NCBI RefSeq assembly: GCF_014205275.1
Contig: NZ_JACHND010000001.1
Coordinates: forward strand, 2,914,001-2,978,000
Direction: 5' to 3'
DNA from: Sphaerisporangium siamense
GTDB lineage: Bacteria; Actinomycetota; Actinomycetes; Streptosporangiales; Streptosporangiaceae
DNA length: 64,000 nt
Shown here: positions 24,423 through 34,528 of the stretch, piece after piece
How the letters are laid out: each line of letters starts with the position of its first letter
How positions within the stretch are numbered: position 1 is the first letter of the stretch
The notes under the pieces: generated by a model
Told to the model about the DNA's origin: nothing
What the model saw: the letters and a program-made list of their open reading frames with translations, nothing else
Database searches by the model: none
Program-made: the position numbers and the translations under genes

Positions 24423-24625
24423 CGACTCGCCGCGTCGGCGCCAGGACAAGCTGTCTACTCGGGGCGGACGTGGTCCGTGGCCGAGGACTGGCCGCGTTGA
24501 CGTGTGGGAGAGCTTTCCTCGGCGGCGACTCGCCGCGTCGGCGCCAGGACAAGTCCACTCCTCAGTGGGGGGGTTCCGTGTCCGAGGATCGGCGGCTTTG
24601 ACGCGTGGAGAAGCTTCGCTCGGTG
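24423..24625. repeat. Imperfect ~103-base tandem duplication in the AraC/L,D-transpeptidase spacer
   Basis: A 28-base segment beginning CGACTCGCCGCGTCGGCGCC occurs identically at 24423-24450 and 24526-24553; the ~75 bases after each copy are also related (ccgaggac..ggc..gttgacg..tggagaagctt-like). The 387-base spacer 24329-24715 holds no supportable gene. Confidence 0.75.
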
Positions 24626-24715
24626 AGTTGCCCCGTGTCGGGCGGCCCGCCGTGTTGGCTTGGGGTAGGTCTCCTCGTCGGTGGGGGTGTGTCTGGTGGG
24701 GCTGGGTGGGGGCTG

Positions 24716-25552
24716 TTACTTGGTTATGACGATCATGGTGCCTATGGGGATCTTGCTGAGGGCTGTCAGGCCGGCGGGGGGGATGCGGATGCAGCCGTGG
24801 CTTATTGCCTTGCCGAAGACGGATTTGTCGGGCCAGCCGTGGATGCCTATGGTGCCGGGGCCGCCGTCGTAGGTCTGGAGTTTCTCCGAGTGCATGCCGA
24901 GGGGGAGGATCACGGGGCTGTAGTCGACGTCCGAGGGGGAGAGGGTGGCGAGCAGGAACGTGCGGCCGACGGGGGTGGGGGTGTCCTCGGTGCCGATGCC
25001 GACGGTCCACGAGCCGTTCTCCTGGCCGTCCTTCAGCAGGGTGAGGCGGCGGGTGGTCAGGTTGATGTGCACCTGGTAGGGGCTGCGGCTCTGCTTGGTC
25101 TTGCCGTCGCCGGTGTGGATCCAGCCGGTGGAGCCGTTGGGGCGGCTGGGCAGCAGCACCCGCACCCATTGCGGGCGTGACTCGATCACCGGGAGCCAGG
25201 TGGGGTCGTCCAGCTGGGTGGCGGGCAGCACGCCGATCGCCGGGCCGCCGGGCTCGGCGTACACGATCTTGGACGTCGTCGGGTGGACGAGGAGCCCGTC
25301 CCCGGCGGCGTCGGGGCGCGGGTCGGGTTGCGCCTTGGGGATCTTCGTCCACGTGGTCGAGCGGGGGAGCGCGGCGCGTTGGGCGGCCGTGAGCTTGACC
25401 GGGACGGCGGCCGGGGCGGGCGGCGCCGCGGTGACCTCGCGGTCGACCTTCCTGTTGGTGAGGAACACCAGCAGGACGAGGCCGAGCAGGGCCGTGGTGG
25501 CGACGGCGATGATCGTGAGGATGGAGCGCACGGATCGACGGCGAACGTACAT
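24716..25552 (-). CDS. Membrane-anchored L,D-transpeptidase (YkuD)
   Basis: 278 residues. An N-terminal transmembrane anchor (ILTIIAVATTALLGLVLLVFL) places the enzyme outside the membrane. A linker and an SH3-like segment (VLPATQLDDPTWLPVIESRPQWVRVLLPSR...GWIH) precede the YkuD domain. The catalytic signature is complete: IGIHGWPDKSVFGKAISHGCIRI, with the SHGC Cys nucleophile. Expected to form 3-3 peptidoglycan cross-links or attach proteins to peptidoglycan. ATG at 25552 follows GGGAGT. Confidence 0.93.
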   Translation of the reverse strand: MYVRRRSVRSILTIIAVATTALLGLVLLVFLTNRKVDREVTAAPPAPAAVPVKLTAAQRAALPRSTTWTKIPKAQPDPRPDAAGDGLLVHPTTSKIVYAEPGGPAIGVLPATQLDDPTWLPVIESRPQWVRVLLPSRPNGSTGWIHTGDGKTKQSRSPYQVHINLTTRRLTLLKDGQENGSWTVGIGTEDTPTPVGRTFLLATLSPSDVDYSPVILPLGMHSEKLQTYDGGPGTIGIHGWPDKSVFGKAISHGCIRIPPAGLTALSKIPIGTMIVITK

Positions 25553-25679
25553 GGGAACTCCCGGGAAGGCTGGCTCCTGTTGAGGTTCGGCGGCGGTTTC
25601 CGGAGTGGCCCGTGGCGTGGCGCGCGGGCTGGGGGCCCGCCCGTGGAGTGGGCGGGCCCCGGCGCCCGGCGCAGGTGGA

Positions 25680-26639
25680 TCAACCGGTCACGGCGAAGTG
25701 GCGGACCGGCTTGTGGTACTGCTTCTTGTGGTAGTGCTTCTGCGGCTTGTAGTGCTCGTGGTGCTCGGGCACCCAGCGGTGGTGACGGCTGTCCCAGTGC
25801 GAGTGGTGGCCGCCGCCGTGGTCGGAGAAGCCCTCGATGAAGCGGCGGATGCCCCTGTCGATCACGATCACGTTGTCGTCCCGCTTGTGCCACTTGTCGC
25901 AGAGCCTGCGGAGCTCGTGCAACCTCCTGTGGTGCCGGGACGATCCGTCGAGGCCATCGTGGTCGTGGTCGCGGTGGTGGAACCGACGGCAGATGTGGTC
26001 GAGGTCGTCGTGGTGGCGGTCGTGGACGACCGCGTTGTCGTCGTTCTCGTCATCCCAGGACTTGTCGTCGTCCTTGTCGTCTTCCTTCTTCTTGCCGTCC
26101 TCCTTACCGTCGTCCTTCTTGCCGTCCTCCTTCTTCTCCTCTTCGACGCGCTGGACCAGCACCGGCGAGGTGCTGGGGTCGAAGGAGGCGTTGCCCTGGT
26201 AGAAGGCGGTGATGTTGTGGCTGCCGTCGTCCAGGCTGGAGGTCGACAGGGTCGCCTGTCCCGAGGCCTCCAGCTGGGCGCTTCCGAGTTCGCGTGAGCC
26301 GTTGCGGAAGATGACCGTGCCGGTGGGCAGGATGTGGGTGCCGGTCGCGCGGACCGTGGCGGTGAAGGTGACCGAGTGGCCCTTCTTGGACGGGTTCTGC
26401 GACGACGTCAGCGTGGCGCTGGTGGCGATCTGCCGGCGAACGGTGACGACGAAGCCCGTCTTCACGGGAGCGGACGGAAGCAGGGACGCTGCCTTCGCGC
26501 CTTGCGGCGCCTGGATCGCGTACGCGCTGCCGGGAGTGGCGGCGAGCACGCCGACCGCGAGAGCGCCCGTGAGAGCTGCGGTCAGCCATGAACGACCGAC
26601 ATTACGTTGGAGAGACCGTGAGTGACCGACGTCTTTCAT
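25680..26639 (-). CDS. Secreted Ig-like domain protein with charged His-rich tail
   Basis: 319 residues from the ATG at 26637-26639 (AAAGGA 8 bases upstream). Signal peptide WLTAALTGALAVGVLAATPGSAYA, then a bacterial Ig-like (Big_3/5-type) domain at ~75-170 (TLTSSQNPSKKGHSVTFTATV..PTGTVIFRNGSRELGSAQL..ATLSTSSLDDGSHNITAFYQGNASF). After it comes a Lys/Glu/Asp-rich stretch of ~45 residues and a C-terminal ~130 residues unusually rich in His, Asp and Arg (HHDDLDHICRRFHHRDHDHD). No catalytic motif and no wall anchor. The tail could bind metal or polyanions; function unknown. Confidence 0.8.
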   Translation of the reverse strand: MKDVGHSRSLQRNVGRSWLTAALTGALAVGVLAATPGSAYAIQAPQGAKAASLLPSAPVKTGFVVTVRRQIATSATLTSSQNPSKKGHSVTFTATVRATGTHILPTGTVIFRNGSRELGSAQLEASGQATLSTSSLDDGSHNITAFYQGNASFDPSTSPVLVQRVEEEKKEDGKKDDGKEDGKKKEDDKDDDKSWDDENDDNAVVHDRHHDDLDHICRRFHHRDHDHDGLDGSSRHHRRLHELRRLCDKWHKRDDNVIVIDRGIRRFIEGFSDHGGGHHSHWDSRHHRWVPEHHEHYKPQKHYHKKQYHKPVRHFAVTG

Positions 26640-27159
26640 AAAGCGGTCCTTTTCTTTTTGCAGTTCAAAGTAAAGGAGCACCTCGATGCTGGCGCACCTG
26701 CATGACCGACCCTACTCATGGTCGACCTCGATACCGTTGTCCGACATGCGGGAGATTCGCGCGAGCGGCGACTTAATTGCAAAAATTAGAAGGTCGCTAC
26801 GCAGTCATTTATGCCGATAAATCGGGTGGGCCTGCGGGTGGCGGCGCGGGCGGGAAGCCTTGCCGCGCCGGGAAAACCGCACGTACGAAGATCGGTTTCG
26901 GCGTGGCGCGCGGAACGGCGCGCGCCCGGGAAATATTTTCTGGGACGGCGTGTCGTGCGCCGCTGTGTCATTCTTTGGCGGGCCTCGCGGCGTTGTTCCG
27001 GCAACCGCCGCCGACGTCGATGATCAAGAGTAATTGACGCCGTATATGGTCTATGTCGGCTATTCTCGAATTCAAGGTGATCTGTAGGGATTCGGTGGGT
27101 GCGGCGGCGCCTCGGGGGTGTGGGCGGGACGCCGGAAGGCGCGGGGATAGGGTTCCGGC
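26640..27159. other. Intergenic region, no gene seen
   Basis: 520 bases between divergent genes. An AT-rich tract near 26770-26820 is the most promoter-like part, next to a short inverted repeat CCGAT-AA-ATCGG (26814-26825). Short open frames in it lack ribosome sites and homology. Confidence 0.4.
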
Positions 27160-28134
27160 ATGTTCGCCGTAACCTGCACAGCCACCGACCCTGACAACCC
27201 CCTCGCCGGGCTCACCCTCGGCGAGCGTCCCGAGCCCGAGGTCCCCGACGGGTGGACCACGGTCACCGTCAGGGCCGCCGCGCTCAACCACCACGACGTC
27301 TGGACGCTCAAGGGCGTCGGCATCCGCCAGGACCGCCTGCCCATCGTGCTCGGCTGCGACGCCGCAGGGGTGGACGAGGACGGCAACGAGGTCATCGTCC
27401 ACGCGGTGATCGGCACGCCGGTGAACGGGGACGAGACGCTGGACCCGAAGCGGTCGCTGCTCTCCGAGGTCCACGACGGCACCTTCGCGGACAAGGTGGC
27501 GGTGCCGCGCCGCAACCTCGTGCCGAAGCCGGCGGCGCTGTCGTTCGAGGAGGCGGCCTGCCTGCCCACGGCGTGGCTGACGGCCTACCGGATGCTGTTC
27601 GACAAGTCCGGCCTCCAGCCGGGGTCCACCGTGCTGGTGCAGGGGGCGGGAGGCGGGGTGGCCACCGCGCTCATCGCGCTCGGCCGGGCCGGCGGCTATC
27701 GGGTCTGGGTCACGAGCCGCTCGGAGGAGAAGCGGGCGCGGGCCGTGGAGCTCGGCGCCGACCAGGTGTTCCCCACGGGGGCGCGGCTGCCCGAGCGCGT
27801 GGACGCCGTGATGGAGACCGTCGGCCAGGCCACCTGGGACCACTCGCTGAAGTCGCTGCGCCCCGGCGGGCGGGTCGTCGTCTCGGGCGCGACGAGCGGC
27901 GCGGTGCCTTCGGCCGACCTGAACCGGGTCTTCTTCCTCCAGCTCTCGGTGGTCGGCTCCACCATGGGGACGCGGGACCAGCTCGGGCGGCTCGCCACGT
28001 TCCTGGAGCAGACGGGGGTGCGACCCCTCGTGGACCGCGTGCTGCCGCTGACGCGGGCGCGGGAGGGCTTCGCGGCCATGGAGGAGGGCGAGGTATTCGG
28101 GAAGATCGTCTTCACCGGGACGGCCGGGGCCTGA
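27160..28134 (+). CDS. Zinc-less MDR oxidoreductase (quinone-reductase-like)
   Basis: 324 residues of the medium-chain dehydrogenase/reductase superfamily. N-terminal GroES-like part (VRAAALNHHDVWTLKGVG, PIVLGCDAAGVDEDG) and Rossmann domain with VLVQGAGGGVATALIALGRAGG. The usual catalytic-zinc Cys/His set is not evident, so a quinone oxidoreductase or enoyl reductase-type activity is more likely than a Zn alcohol dehydrogenase. Substrate unknown; stands alone. Confidence 0.88.
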   Translation: MFAVTCTATDPDNPLAGLTLGERPEPEVPDGWTTVTVRAAALNHHDVWTLKGVGIRQDRLPIVLGCDAAGVDEDGNEVIVHAVIGTPVNGDETLDPKRSLLSEVHDGTFADKVAVPRRNLVPKPAALSFEEAACLPTAWLTAYRMLFDKSGLQPGSTVLVQGAGGGVATALIALGRAGGYRVWVTSRSEEKRARAVELGADQVFPTGARLPERVDAVMETVGQATWDHSLKSLRPGGRVVVSGATSGAVPSADLNRVFFLQLSVVGSTMGTRDQLGRLATFLEQTGVRPLVDRVLPLTRAREGFAAMEEGEVFGKIVFTGTAGA

Positions 28135-28538
28135 CGGCGTCCGGTACGCCAAGGGGCGCCCTACGGAATGGCCCCGGGCGGCACGTCAGGGGAACCTGGC
28201 GCGCCGCACGGGGCCGCATATGAACAACCGGTCGCCGTACGGCGGGGACCGACTTGTGGGATCGGGTTCTTGTTCACGCGGGTGATGCCCGACGAACCGT
28301 CACCGGTCACCCACCGTAGAGGGGTCCCGGGGGTGAGGTCTCGCTCTTCACCGTTTCGACACCGAATGGACGGTGACATGGATACCGTCGCGGAAGCCGG
28401 GCGTCGCGGCGCAGGACGGGGCGGTGGGAGACGGGGCGCGCCTGGCCCGGGTGCGCCGCGCGGGCGGCCGGGACGGCACGGGAAGCGGCTCGGGCGGGCC
28501 CGGGCGCAGCAGGGGCGGGCGGAACCCGTACAGGAGCA
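28135..28538. other. Intergenic region, no gene seen
   Basis: 404 bases between convergent genes. GC-rich; short open frames on both strands lack ribosome sites and coding character. No clear terminator hairpin found by eye. Confidence 0.4.
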
Positions 28539-29297
28539 TCATCGCAGCGCGGAGCGGATCCGGCCGGCGGCCTCGTAGAGGGCGTCCTGGGCGGTGGCCA
28601 GGGCCTCCTCGGTCACCGACGCCGCGGCGGCCGCGCCGCGGATCTCCTCGACGAAGTCGGCGAGCATGCGCCCGAGCTCGGCGTCATGGTCGGGCGAGCC
28701 CTGCCCGCCCCAGGTGCCGCGCCACGCGCCGCGCAGCCAGTCCTGCTTCCAGCGCTGCGACTCTTCCTTCCAGGCGCGCTTCTGGCGTTCGAACTCCTGC
28801 TTGTGCTCCTGCCAGGCGTGCTTCTGCTCGCGCCAGGCGCGCCGGTAGTCCTCGCGGGCCGTGCGCAGGTCGTCCTTGGACCGGCGCTCGTCCTCCCGGC
28901 TGCCCTGCTGCCGCACCTCCCTGGCCATCTGGGTCAGCTCGTCGCGCAGGGAGCGGACGGTGTCGCGCACGTCCTCCTTGACCTCGCGGGCGATGTCGCG
29001 GATGGACTCGGAGATCTCCTGTTCGAGGTCGGCGAGCTCGTCCATGCGCGCCTCCAGCTCGGCGCGCCCCTTGTCGGTGATCGTGAAGACCTTCTTGCCC
29101 TCGACGACCTCGTGGGTGACGAGGCCCTCCTCTTCGAGGCGGGCGAGCCGGGGGTAGATCGTGCCGGGGGAGGGGGAGTAGACGCCGAGGAAGCGGTCCT
29201 GCAGGAGGCGGATCACCTCGTACCCGTGCCTGGGACTCTCCTCCAGGAGCTTCAGCAGGTACAGGCGCAGGCGTCCGTGGGCGAAAACCGGACTCAC
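28539..29297 (-). CDS. PadR-family transcriptional regulator
   Basis: 252 residues. N-terminal winged helix typical of PadR (LRLYLLKLLEESPRHGYEVIRLLQDRFLGVYSPSPGTIYPRLARLEEEGLVTHEV..GKKVFTITDKGRAEL). The remainder is a long, highly charged helical region (~90-200) rich in Trp, Arg, Lys and Glu (YRRAWREQKHAWQEHKQEFERQKRAWKEESQRWKQDW), probably coiled coil. Its start overlaps the stop of the upstream DUF4097 gene by 4 bases (ATGA), so the two are translationally coupled. It likely represses its own operon in response to envelope stress, as inferred for similar pairs. Confidence 0.92.
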   Translation of the reverse strand: MSPVFAHGRLRLYLLKLLEESPRHGYEVIRLLQDRFLGVYSPSPGTIYPRLARLEEEGLVTHEVVEGKKVFTITDKGRAELEARMDELADLEQEISESIRDIAREVKEDVRDTVRSLRDELTQMAREVRQQGSREDERRSKDDLRTAREDYRRAWREQKHAWQEHKQEFERQKRAWKEESQRWKQDWLRGAWRGTWGGQGSPDHDAELGRMLADFVEEIRGAAAAASVTEEALATAQDALYEAAGRIRSALR

Positions 29298-30088
29298 TTG
29301 TCTCTCCTCAGAAGGGTCACATCGGCGGAAACCGTGTTGGCCGACACCGACGCCATGCCTCCGCCGAGCCGGCCGCTCATCGACTTCATCCCCAGGCGCC
29401 CCGTGGTGGTCAGCCCCGGGAACGCGCTGCTCAGGCGGCCCGAGGTGGAGCGCATCGTCACGTCGGTCTCGACCCCCTGGGGCAGGCGGACGACGATGGC
29501 GCCGGACACGCTGTTCAGCGAGACGTGGCCGGTGGGCGGCAGCTCCAGGTCCGCGGTGATGCGGCCGGACACGGTCTTGGCGCGCAGGCGGCGCGGGGTG
29601 CCCCCGGCGACGACCAGCTCGCCGGCGACGCTGGTGAACGACAGGTCCCCGGACATGCCGCGGCTCTCGACGGCCCCGGAGACGGTCTCGGCGTCGATGT
29701 CGCCGCTCACCCCGTCGAGGACGATGTCGCCGGAGACGCTCTTCACGCTGGTGCGGTTCTCGAAGCCGGTGACCAGCGCGGAGGCGGAGATCACGCCCGC
29801 CTGCACCGGGCAGTCCTTCGGCACCGTGAGCGTGACCGTGGTGCTGGGACGGCCGGAGCGCAGCCAGCCGAGGATGCCGTCCCAGGTGAGGTCCTTGTAC
29901 GCCACGGTCAGGCGGCCGGTCTCGTCCCGCTCCACCAGCAGCGGCGGCGTGTCGATGTCGCCGACCTCCAGGGTGGGCGGGCCGTCGCTGGCGAGGACGG
30001 CCAGGCGCCCGGCGACGATGCGCACGCTGAGCGCGCTCACCGCGTCGAAGGTCAGTTTCTCAGGCTTGTCGATGGTCCACGTGGACAT
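29294..30088 (-). CDS. DUF4097 beta-helix-like protein
   Basis: 264 residues, starting at the ATG of MSTWTIDKPEKLTFDAV; an upstream in-frame extension to 30409 is not used. Contains the DUF4097 pattern of repeated short strands ending in SG (SVKSVSGDIVLDGVSGDI, AETVSGAVESRGMSGDL, AKTVSGRITADL, SLNSVSGAIVVRL), which fold into a stacked beta structure. No signal peptide. DUF4097 genes are often paired with PadR or anti-sigma-type regulators, as here. Molecular role unknown. Confidence 0.9.
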   Translation of the reverse strand: MSTWTIDKPEKLTFDAVSALSVRIVAGRLAVLASDGPPTLEVGDIDTPPLLVERDETGRLTVAYKDLTWDGILGWLRSGRPSTTVTLTVPKDCPVQAGVISASALVTGFENRTSVKSVSGDIVLDGVSGDIDAETVSGAVESRGMSGDLSFTSVAGELVVAGGTPRRLRAKTVSGRITADLELPPTGHVSLNSVSGAIVVRLPQGVETDVTMRSTSGRLSSAFPGLTTTGRLGMKSMSGRLGGGMASVSANTVSADVTLLRRDK

Positions 30089-30131
30089 GGCCGCCCCGCT
30101 GGTCGATGGTCCCGAATGGCTCTCACAAGAC

Positions 30132-30145
30132 ACGATATATCTCGT
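30132..30145. promoter_or_regulatory. Candidate PadR operator
   Basis: ACGATATATCTCGT is a near-perfect palindrome (ACGA..ATAT..TCGT, one mismatched pair) 44 bases upstream of the DUF4097-padR operon, followed by AT-rich sequence to about 30180. Suited to autoregulation by the PadR protein. Confidence 0.45.
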
Positions 30146-30213
30146 ACACCGAAAGTCAAGATGTATCGCGTATCGCGTCCCGGGGCGGGGGCGTCGGGCC
30201 GTGCCGGTCGTCG

Positions 30214-30393
30214 TCAGTCCTCGTCCTCGTCGTCCAGCCGGGCGAGCCAGGTCGCCAGGCGCTCGACCGGCGTCTCGAACTCGGGGTTCAGGTCGACGAA
30301 CTCGCGCAGCCGCTCGGCCAGCCAGAGCATGCCGACCTCCTCGTCGCCGCGCCGCTGGACGAGCTCTTCGATGCCCCTGTCGGTGAAGTACAT
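30214..30393 (-). CDS. DUF6104 small protein
   Basis: 59 residues (MYFTDRGIEELVQRRGDEEV..WLAERLREFVDLNPEFE.PVERLATWLARLDDEDED), matching the small acidic DUF6104 family commonly found next to kgd in actinobacteria. The ATG at 30391-30393 is preceded by CTGGAGTTGCG; longer frames upstream are not supported. Function unknown. It lies downstream of the kgd terminator hairpin. Confidence 0.85.
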   Translation of the reverse strand: MYFTDRGIEELVQRRGDEEVGMLWLAERLREFVDLNPEFETPVERLATWLARLDDEDED

Positions 30394-30433
30394 CGCAACT
30401 CCAGGACATGACCGGAAATATCCGGATAAACGG

Positions 30434-30472
30434 GGAAGTCCCCCGCGGCGCTGCCGCCCGCGGGGGACTTCC
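30434..30472 (-). terminator. Hairpin terminator after kgd
   Basis: A 15-base-pair perfect stem ggaagtcccccgcgg / ccgcgggggacttcc with a 9-base loop, about 50 bases past the kgd stop and ahead of the DUF6104 start. Confidence 0.85.
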
Positions 30473-30520
30473 TCTGACAAAACCAGGGGAGACCGGCCCC
30501 GGTCACCCGGGGCCCGATCG

Positions 30521-33500
30521 TCAGCCCAGGCTCTCGGCGATGATGTGCTCCAGCTCGGCGTCGTGCGCGGCGTGCGAGCCCACCGCGGGCGAGGAGTTCG
30601 CCGGACGGGAGACCCGCCGCAGGCCGCGGCCCCCGAGCAGACCCGGGTCCTCGGTGATCTTGAGCGTGAGGTACGGCCACGGCCCCATGTTGAGCGGCTC
30701 GTCCTGCGCCCAGACGAGCTCGACGTCCGCGCCGTAGCGCGACAGCTCGGCCTTGAGCTCCTCGGCCGGGAACGGGTAGAGCCGCTCCAGGCGGACGATC
30801 GCCACGTCCGTGCGACCCTGCTTGTCCCGGGCCCCCGCCAGGTCGTAGTAGACCCGGCCCGAGCACAGGACCACCCGGCGCACGGCGGAGGGGTCGACCG
30901 TGGAGTCGCCGATGACCGGCCGGAACGCCCCCGAGGTGAACTCCTCCGCCGCCGAGGCCGCCGCCTTGAGCCGCAGCAGGGACTTCGGCGTGAAGACGAC
31001 CAGCGGGCGGTGGCGGTTGGACAGGACCTGCCAGCGCAGCAGGTGGAAGTAGTTCGCCGGGCTGCTCGGCTGCGCGACCGTCATGTTGTCCAGCGCGCAG
31101 ATCTGCAGGAACCGCTCGATGCGGGCCGAGGAGTGGTCCGGGCCCTGGCCCTCGTAGCCGTGCGGCAGCAGCAGCACGACCGAGGAGCGCTGGCCCCACT
31201 TCTGCTCGCCCGACGAGATGAACTCGTCGATGATCGACTGGGCGCCGTTGGCGAAGTCGCCGAACTGCGCCTCCCAGGCCACCAGGGCGTCCGGGCGCAC
31301 GACGCTGTAGCCGTACTCGAAGCCCATCGCCGCGAACTCCGACAGCAGGGAGTCGTAGACGTAGAACTTCGTGGTGCCCTCGTTGAACGTCTTCAGCGGG
31401 GTGTGCTCCTCGCCGGTGACGCGGTCGACCAGGACGGCGTGCCGCTGGCCGAAGGTGCCGCGGCGGGAGTCCTGCCCGACCAGGCGGACCGGGTGTCCGT
31501 CGATGAGCAGGGAGCCGAACGCGAGGGTCTCGCCCATGGCCCAGTCGATGGAGTCCTCGGTGACCATCTGGCCGCGGCGCTGCAGCAGCGGCGCCAGGCG
31601 CGGGTGGACCGTGAAGCCGTCGGGCAGCGTGAGCTGGGTCTCGACGACCCGCTTGATCACTTCCTCTGAGATGCCCGTCGGGGTGTCCTCGTGCGACCAG
31701 GGCACGACCTCGCCCGGGGCGGGCTTGACGACCGCGCCCGGCTCCAGGGGCCTCTTGCCGGCCTCGCGGGTCTCGGTGAAGGCCCGCTCCAGCTGCTCCT
31801 GGTAGTCGCGCAGGGCCTGCTCGGCCTCCTCGACCGTGATGTCGCCCCGGCCGATCAGCGCCTCGGTGTAGAGCTTGCGGATCGACCGCTTGGCGTCGAT
31901 CAGGTCGTACATCAGGGGCTGGGTGAAGCTGGGGTTGTCGGTCTCGTTGTGGCCGCGGCGGCGGTAGCAGACCAGGTCGATGACGACGTCCTTGCGGAAC
32001 GCCTGGCGGTACTCGTAGGCCAGGCGGCCGACGCGCACCACGGCCTCGGGGTCGTCGCCGTTGACGTGGAAGATCGGCGCCTGGATCATGCGCGCGACGT
32101 CGGTGGCGTAGACGCTGGAGCGCGAGGACGCCGGCGAGGTGGTGAAGCCGACCTGGTTGTTGACCACGACGTGGACGGTGCCGCCGGTGCGGTAGCCGCG
32201 AAGCTGCGACAGGTGCAGCGTCTCGGCCACGACGCCCTGGCCGGCGAAGGCCGCGTCGCCGTGGACCAGCACGGGCAGGACGGTGAAGCCCTCCTCGCCG
32301 CGCTCCAGCAGGTCCTGCTTGGCGCGGACGACGCCCTCAAGGACGGGGTCGACCGCCTCCAGGTGGGAGGGGTTGGCCACGACCGAGCAGGCGATCTTGT
32401 TGCCGTCGGGGGCGGTGAAGTCGCCGGACGCGCCGAGGTGGTACTTCACGTCGCCGGAGCCGTGGGCGCTGCGCGGGTCGAGGTTGCCCTCGAACTCGCC
32501 GAAGACCTGGGCGTAGGACTTGCCGACGATGTTGGCGAGGACGTTCAGGCGGCCGCGGTGGGCCATGCCGATCACGACCTCGTCCAGGTTCTCCTCGGCG
32601 CCCGCGGAGATGACCGAGTCGAGCAGCGGGATCAGCGACTCGCCGCCCTCCAGCGAGAAGCGCTTCTGCCCGACGTACTTGGTCTGCAGGAAGGTCTCGA
32701 ACGCCTCGGAGGTGTTGAGCCGCCGCAGGATGTTGAGCTGCTCCTCGCGGGTGGGCTTGGCGTGCGGCTTCTCGACCCGCGCCTGGATCCAGGCGCGCTC
32801 CTCGGGGTTCTGGATGTGCATGTACTCGATGCCGACCGTGCGGCAGTACGAGTCGCGCAGGACGCCGAGGATGTCGCGCAGCTTCATCAGCGGCTTGCCG
32901 CCGAAGCCGCCGGTGGCGAACTCGCGCTCAAGATCCCACAGGGTGAGGCCGTGGGACTTGATGTCGAGGTCGGGGTGCTTGCGCTGGTTGTACTCCAGCG
33001 GGTCGGTGTCGGCCATGAGGTGGCCGCGCACGCGGTAGGCGTGGATCAGCTCGATGACGCGCGCCGACTTGGCCACGTCGTCGTCGTGGCTGGCGGAGAT
33101 GTCCGGGACCCAGCGCACCGGCTCGTAGGGGATGCGCAGCGCCTGGAAGATCTCGTCGTAGAAGCCGTGCTCGCCGAGCAGGAGCTGGTGGATCTTGCGC
33201 AGGAAGTCGCCGGACTGGGCGCCCTGGATGATGCGGTGGTCGTAGGTGCTGGTCAGCGTCATGACCTTGCTGACCGCGAGCCGGGTCAGGGTCTCGGGGG
33301 AGGCGCCCTGGTACTCGGCGGGGTACTCCATCGCGCCGACGCCGATGATCGTGCCCTGACCGGGCATGAGGCGCGGGACCGAGTGGACGGTGCCGATCGT
33401 GCCGGGGTTGGTCAGACTGATCGTGGTGCCGGCGAAGTCGTCGACGCCGAGCTTACCGCCCCTGGCCTTGCGGACGATCTCTTCGTACGCCATCCAGAAC

Positions 33501-34210
33501 TGGCGGAAGTCGAAGGTCTCGGCGTTCTTGATCGACGGCACGAGGAGCTGGCGGGAGCCGTCGCTCTTCTGCACGTCGATCGCCAGGCCCAGGCCGACGT
33601 GGGCCGGCCTGACCAGGGTCGGCTTGCCGTCGACCTCGGCGTAGGAGTGGTTCATCTCCGGCATCGCCGCGAGCGCCTTGACGATCGCGTAGCCGATGAT
33701 GTGGGTGAACGACACCTTGCCGCCGCGGCCGCGCGACAGGTGGTTGTTGATGACGATGCGGTTGTCGATCAGCAGCTTGGCCGGGACCGCGCGCACGCTG
33801 GTGGCGGTCGGGACGGCGAGGCTGAGATCCATGTTGGCCGCGGTGCGGGCGGCGGCGCCACGCAGGCGGACCTCCTCGCCCTCGACGTGCGGGGCCGCCT
33901 TGTCGGACTGCGGTGGAGCCGGAGTCGTCGCCTTGGGCGCCTTGGGGGCGGCCTTGGCCGGTGCGGGCTTGTCGGGAGCCACCGTGGCGGCGGCGGTCGG
34001 CGCCGCGGCGTCGGCCGTCTCCCCGTTGGGGCCGCCCGGTGCCGGTACACGGCTCGTACCGGAATCGGGGTTGTAGTCAGCGAAGAAGTTCCACCAGGCC
34101 CGGTCCACGGACTCGGGATCCTGAAGGTACTTCTGGTACAGCTCGTCGACAAGCCACTCGTTCTGGCCGAAGTTGACCAGTGGGTTTGTCCGTGACGACT
34201 CAGACGACAC
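30521..34210 (-). CDS. kgd: Multifunctional 2-oxoglutarate decarboxylase/dehydrogenase E1 with succinyltransferase domain
   Basis: 1229 residues, the actinobacterial fusion that supplies E1 (and E2-like) activity of the TCA-cycle oxoglutarate dehydrogenase. Order: N-terminal helix ([34 protein letters not shown]), Pro/Ala linker ~50-110, E2 acyltransferase domain ~115-345 with [15 protein letters not shown], then thiamine-dependent E1 domain to the end ([48 protein letters not shown] region [49 protein letters not shown]). The lipoyl domain is absent, as usual. The start codon is GTG. Essential central metabolism; monocistronic. Confidence 0.97.
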   Translation of the reverse strand: MSSESSRTNPLVNFGQNEWLVDELYQKYLQDPESVDRAWWNFFADYNPDSGTSRVPAPGGPNGETADAAAPTAAATVAPDKPAPAKAAPKAPKATTPAPPQSDKAAPHVEGEEVRLRGAAARTAANMDLSLAVPTATSVRAVPAKLLIDNRIVINNHLSRGRGGKVSFTHIIGYAIVKALAAMPEMNHSYAEVDGKPTLVRPAHVGLGLAIDVQKSDGSRQLLVPSIKNAETFDFRQFWMAYEEIVRKARGGKLGVDDFAGTTISLTNPGTIGTVHSVPRLMPGQGTIIGVGAMEYPAEYQGASPETLTRLAVSKVMTLTSTYDHRIIQGAQSGDFLRKIHQLLLGEHGFYDEIFQALRIPYEPVRWVPDISASHDDDVAKSARVIELIHAYRVRGHLMADTDPLEYNQRKHPDLDIKSHGLTLWDLEREFATGGFGGKPLMKLRDILGVLRDSYCRTVGIEYMHIQNPEERAWIQARVEKPHAKPTREEQLNILRRLNTSEAFETFLQTKYVGQKRFSLEGGESLIPLLDSVISAGAEENLDEVVIGMAHRGRLNVLANIVGKSYAQVFGEFEGNLDPRSAHGSGDVKYHLGASGDFTAPDGNKIACSVVANPSHLEAVDPVLEGVVRAKQDLLERGEEGFTVLPVLVHGDAAFAGQGVVAETLHLSQLRGYRTGGTVHVVVNNQVGFTTSPASSRSSVYATDVARMIQAPIFHVNGDDPEAVVRVGRLAYEYRQAFRKDVVIDLVCYRRRGHNETDNPSFTQPLMYDLIDAKRSIRKLYTEALIGRGDITVEEAEQALRDYQEQLERAFTETREAGKRPLEPGAVVKPAPGEVVPWSHEDTPTGISEEVIKRVVETQLTLPDGFTVHPRLAPLLQRRGQMVTEDSIDWAMGETLAFGSLLIDGHPVRLVGQDSRRGTFGQRHAVLVDRVTGEEHTPLKTFNEGTTKFYVYDSLLSEFAAMGFEYGYSVVRPDALVAWEAQFGDFANGAQSIIDEFISSGEQKWGQRSSVVLLLPHGYEGQGPDHSSARIERFLQICALDNMTVAQPSSPANYFHLLRWQVLSNRHRPLVVFTPKSLLRLKAAASAAEEFTSGAFRPVIGDSTVDPSAVRRVVLCSGRVYYDLAGARDKQGRTDVAIVRLERLYPFPAEELKAELSRYGADVELVWAQDEPLNMGPWPYLTLKITEDPGLLGGRGLRRVSRPANSSPAVGSHAAHDAELEHIIAESLG

Positions 34211-34528
34211 GGCGGAAATCGCCCTCTTCCGCAGATCGGCGTTGTTGAAATGAGGAACCTGTCCAAGGCTACTCGCCCAAATAGGTGGCGTGTGCGCTCT
34301 CGGGGGGGCTCACGGCCTGATCCTCCCAGGACCGTTCAAACTGGTCACGCCCGGGTAGTCCGTCCGGGGGGTGAGGCCATGCTCACCCCGGCGGGCAGGC
34401 GCCTCTCACCTGCTCGGCACAGGACCTCGCCCGCCGGGGCGGGACGAGGGGACGGCGGCCGGTCGCGCGTGCGCCGCCGTCTCACTTCATGATATCGCCA
34501 TCTCAGCAAACGGAAGGCCGCCTGGGCG
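34211..34528. other. Upstream region of kgd, no gene seen
   Basis: 318 bases between the kgd start and the end of the B3/B4 gene. It must hold the kgd promoter, but I cannot assign -35/-10 elements with confidence. Confidence 0.35.

Noticed and set aside
24423..24625. Direct repeats considered as insertion-sequence target duplications or an att site
   Set aside because: No transposase or integrase nearby, and the repeats belong to a larger diverged tandem duplication.
28348..28542. 64-codon minus-strand ORF after the MDR oxidoreductase
   Set aside because: Pro/Arg-rich, no ribosome site, no recognisable domain; treated as intergenic.
31691..34195. 834-codon plus-strand open frame
   Set aside because: Antisense to kgd, whose identity is certain; the translated sequence is low-complexity Val/Asp/Ala/Gly.
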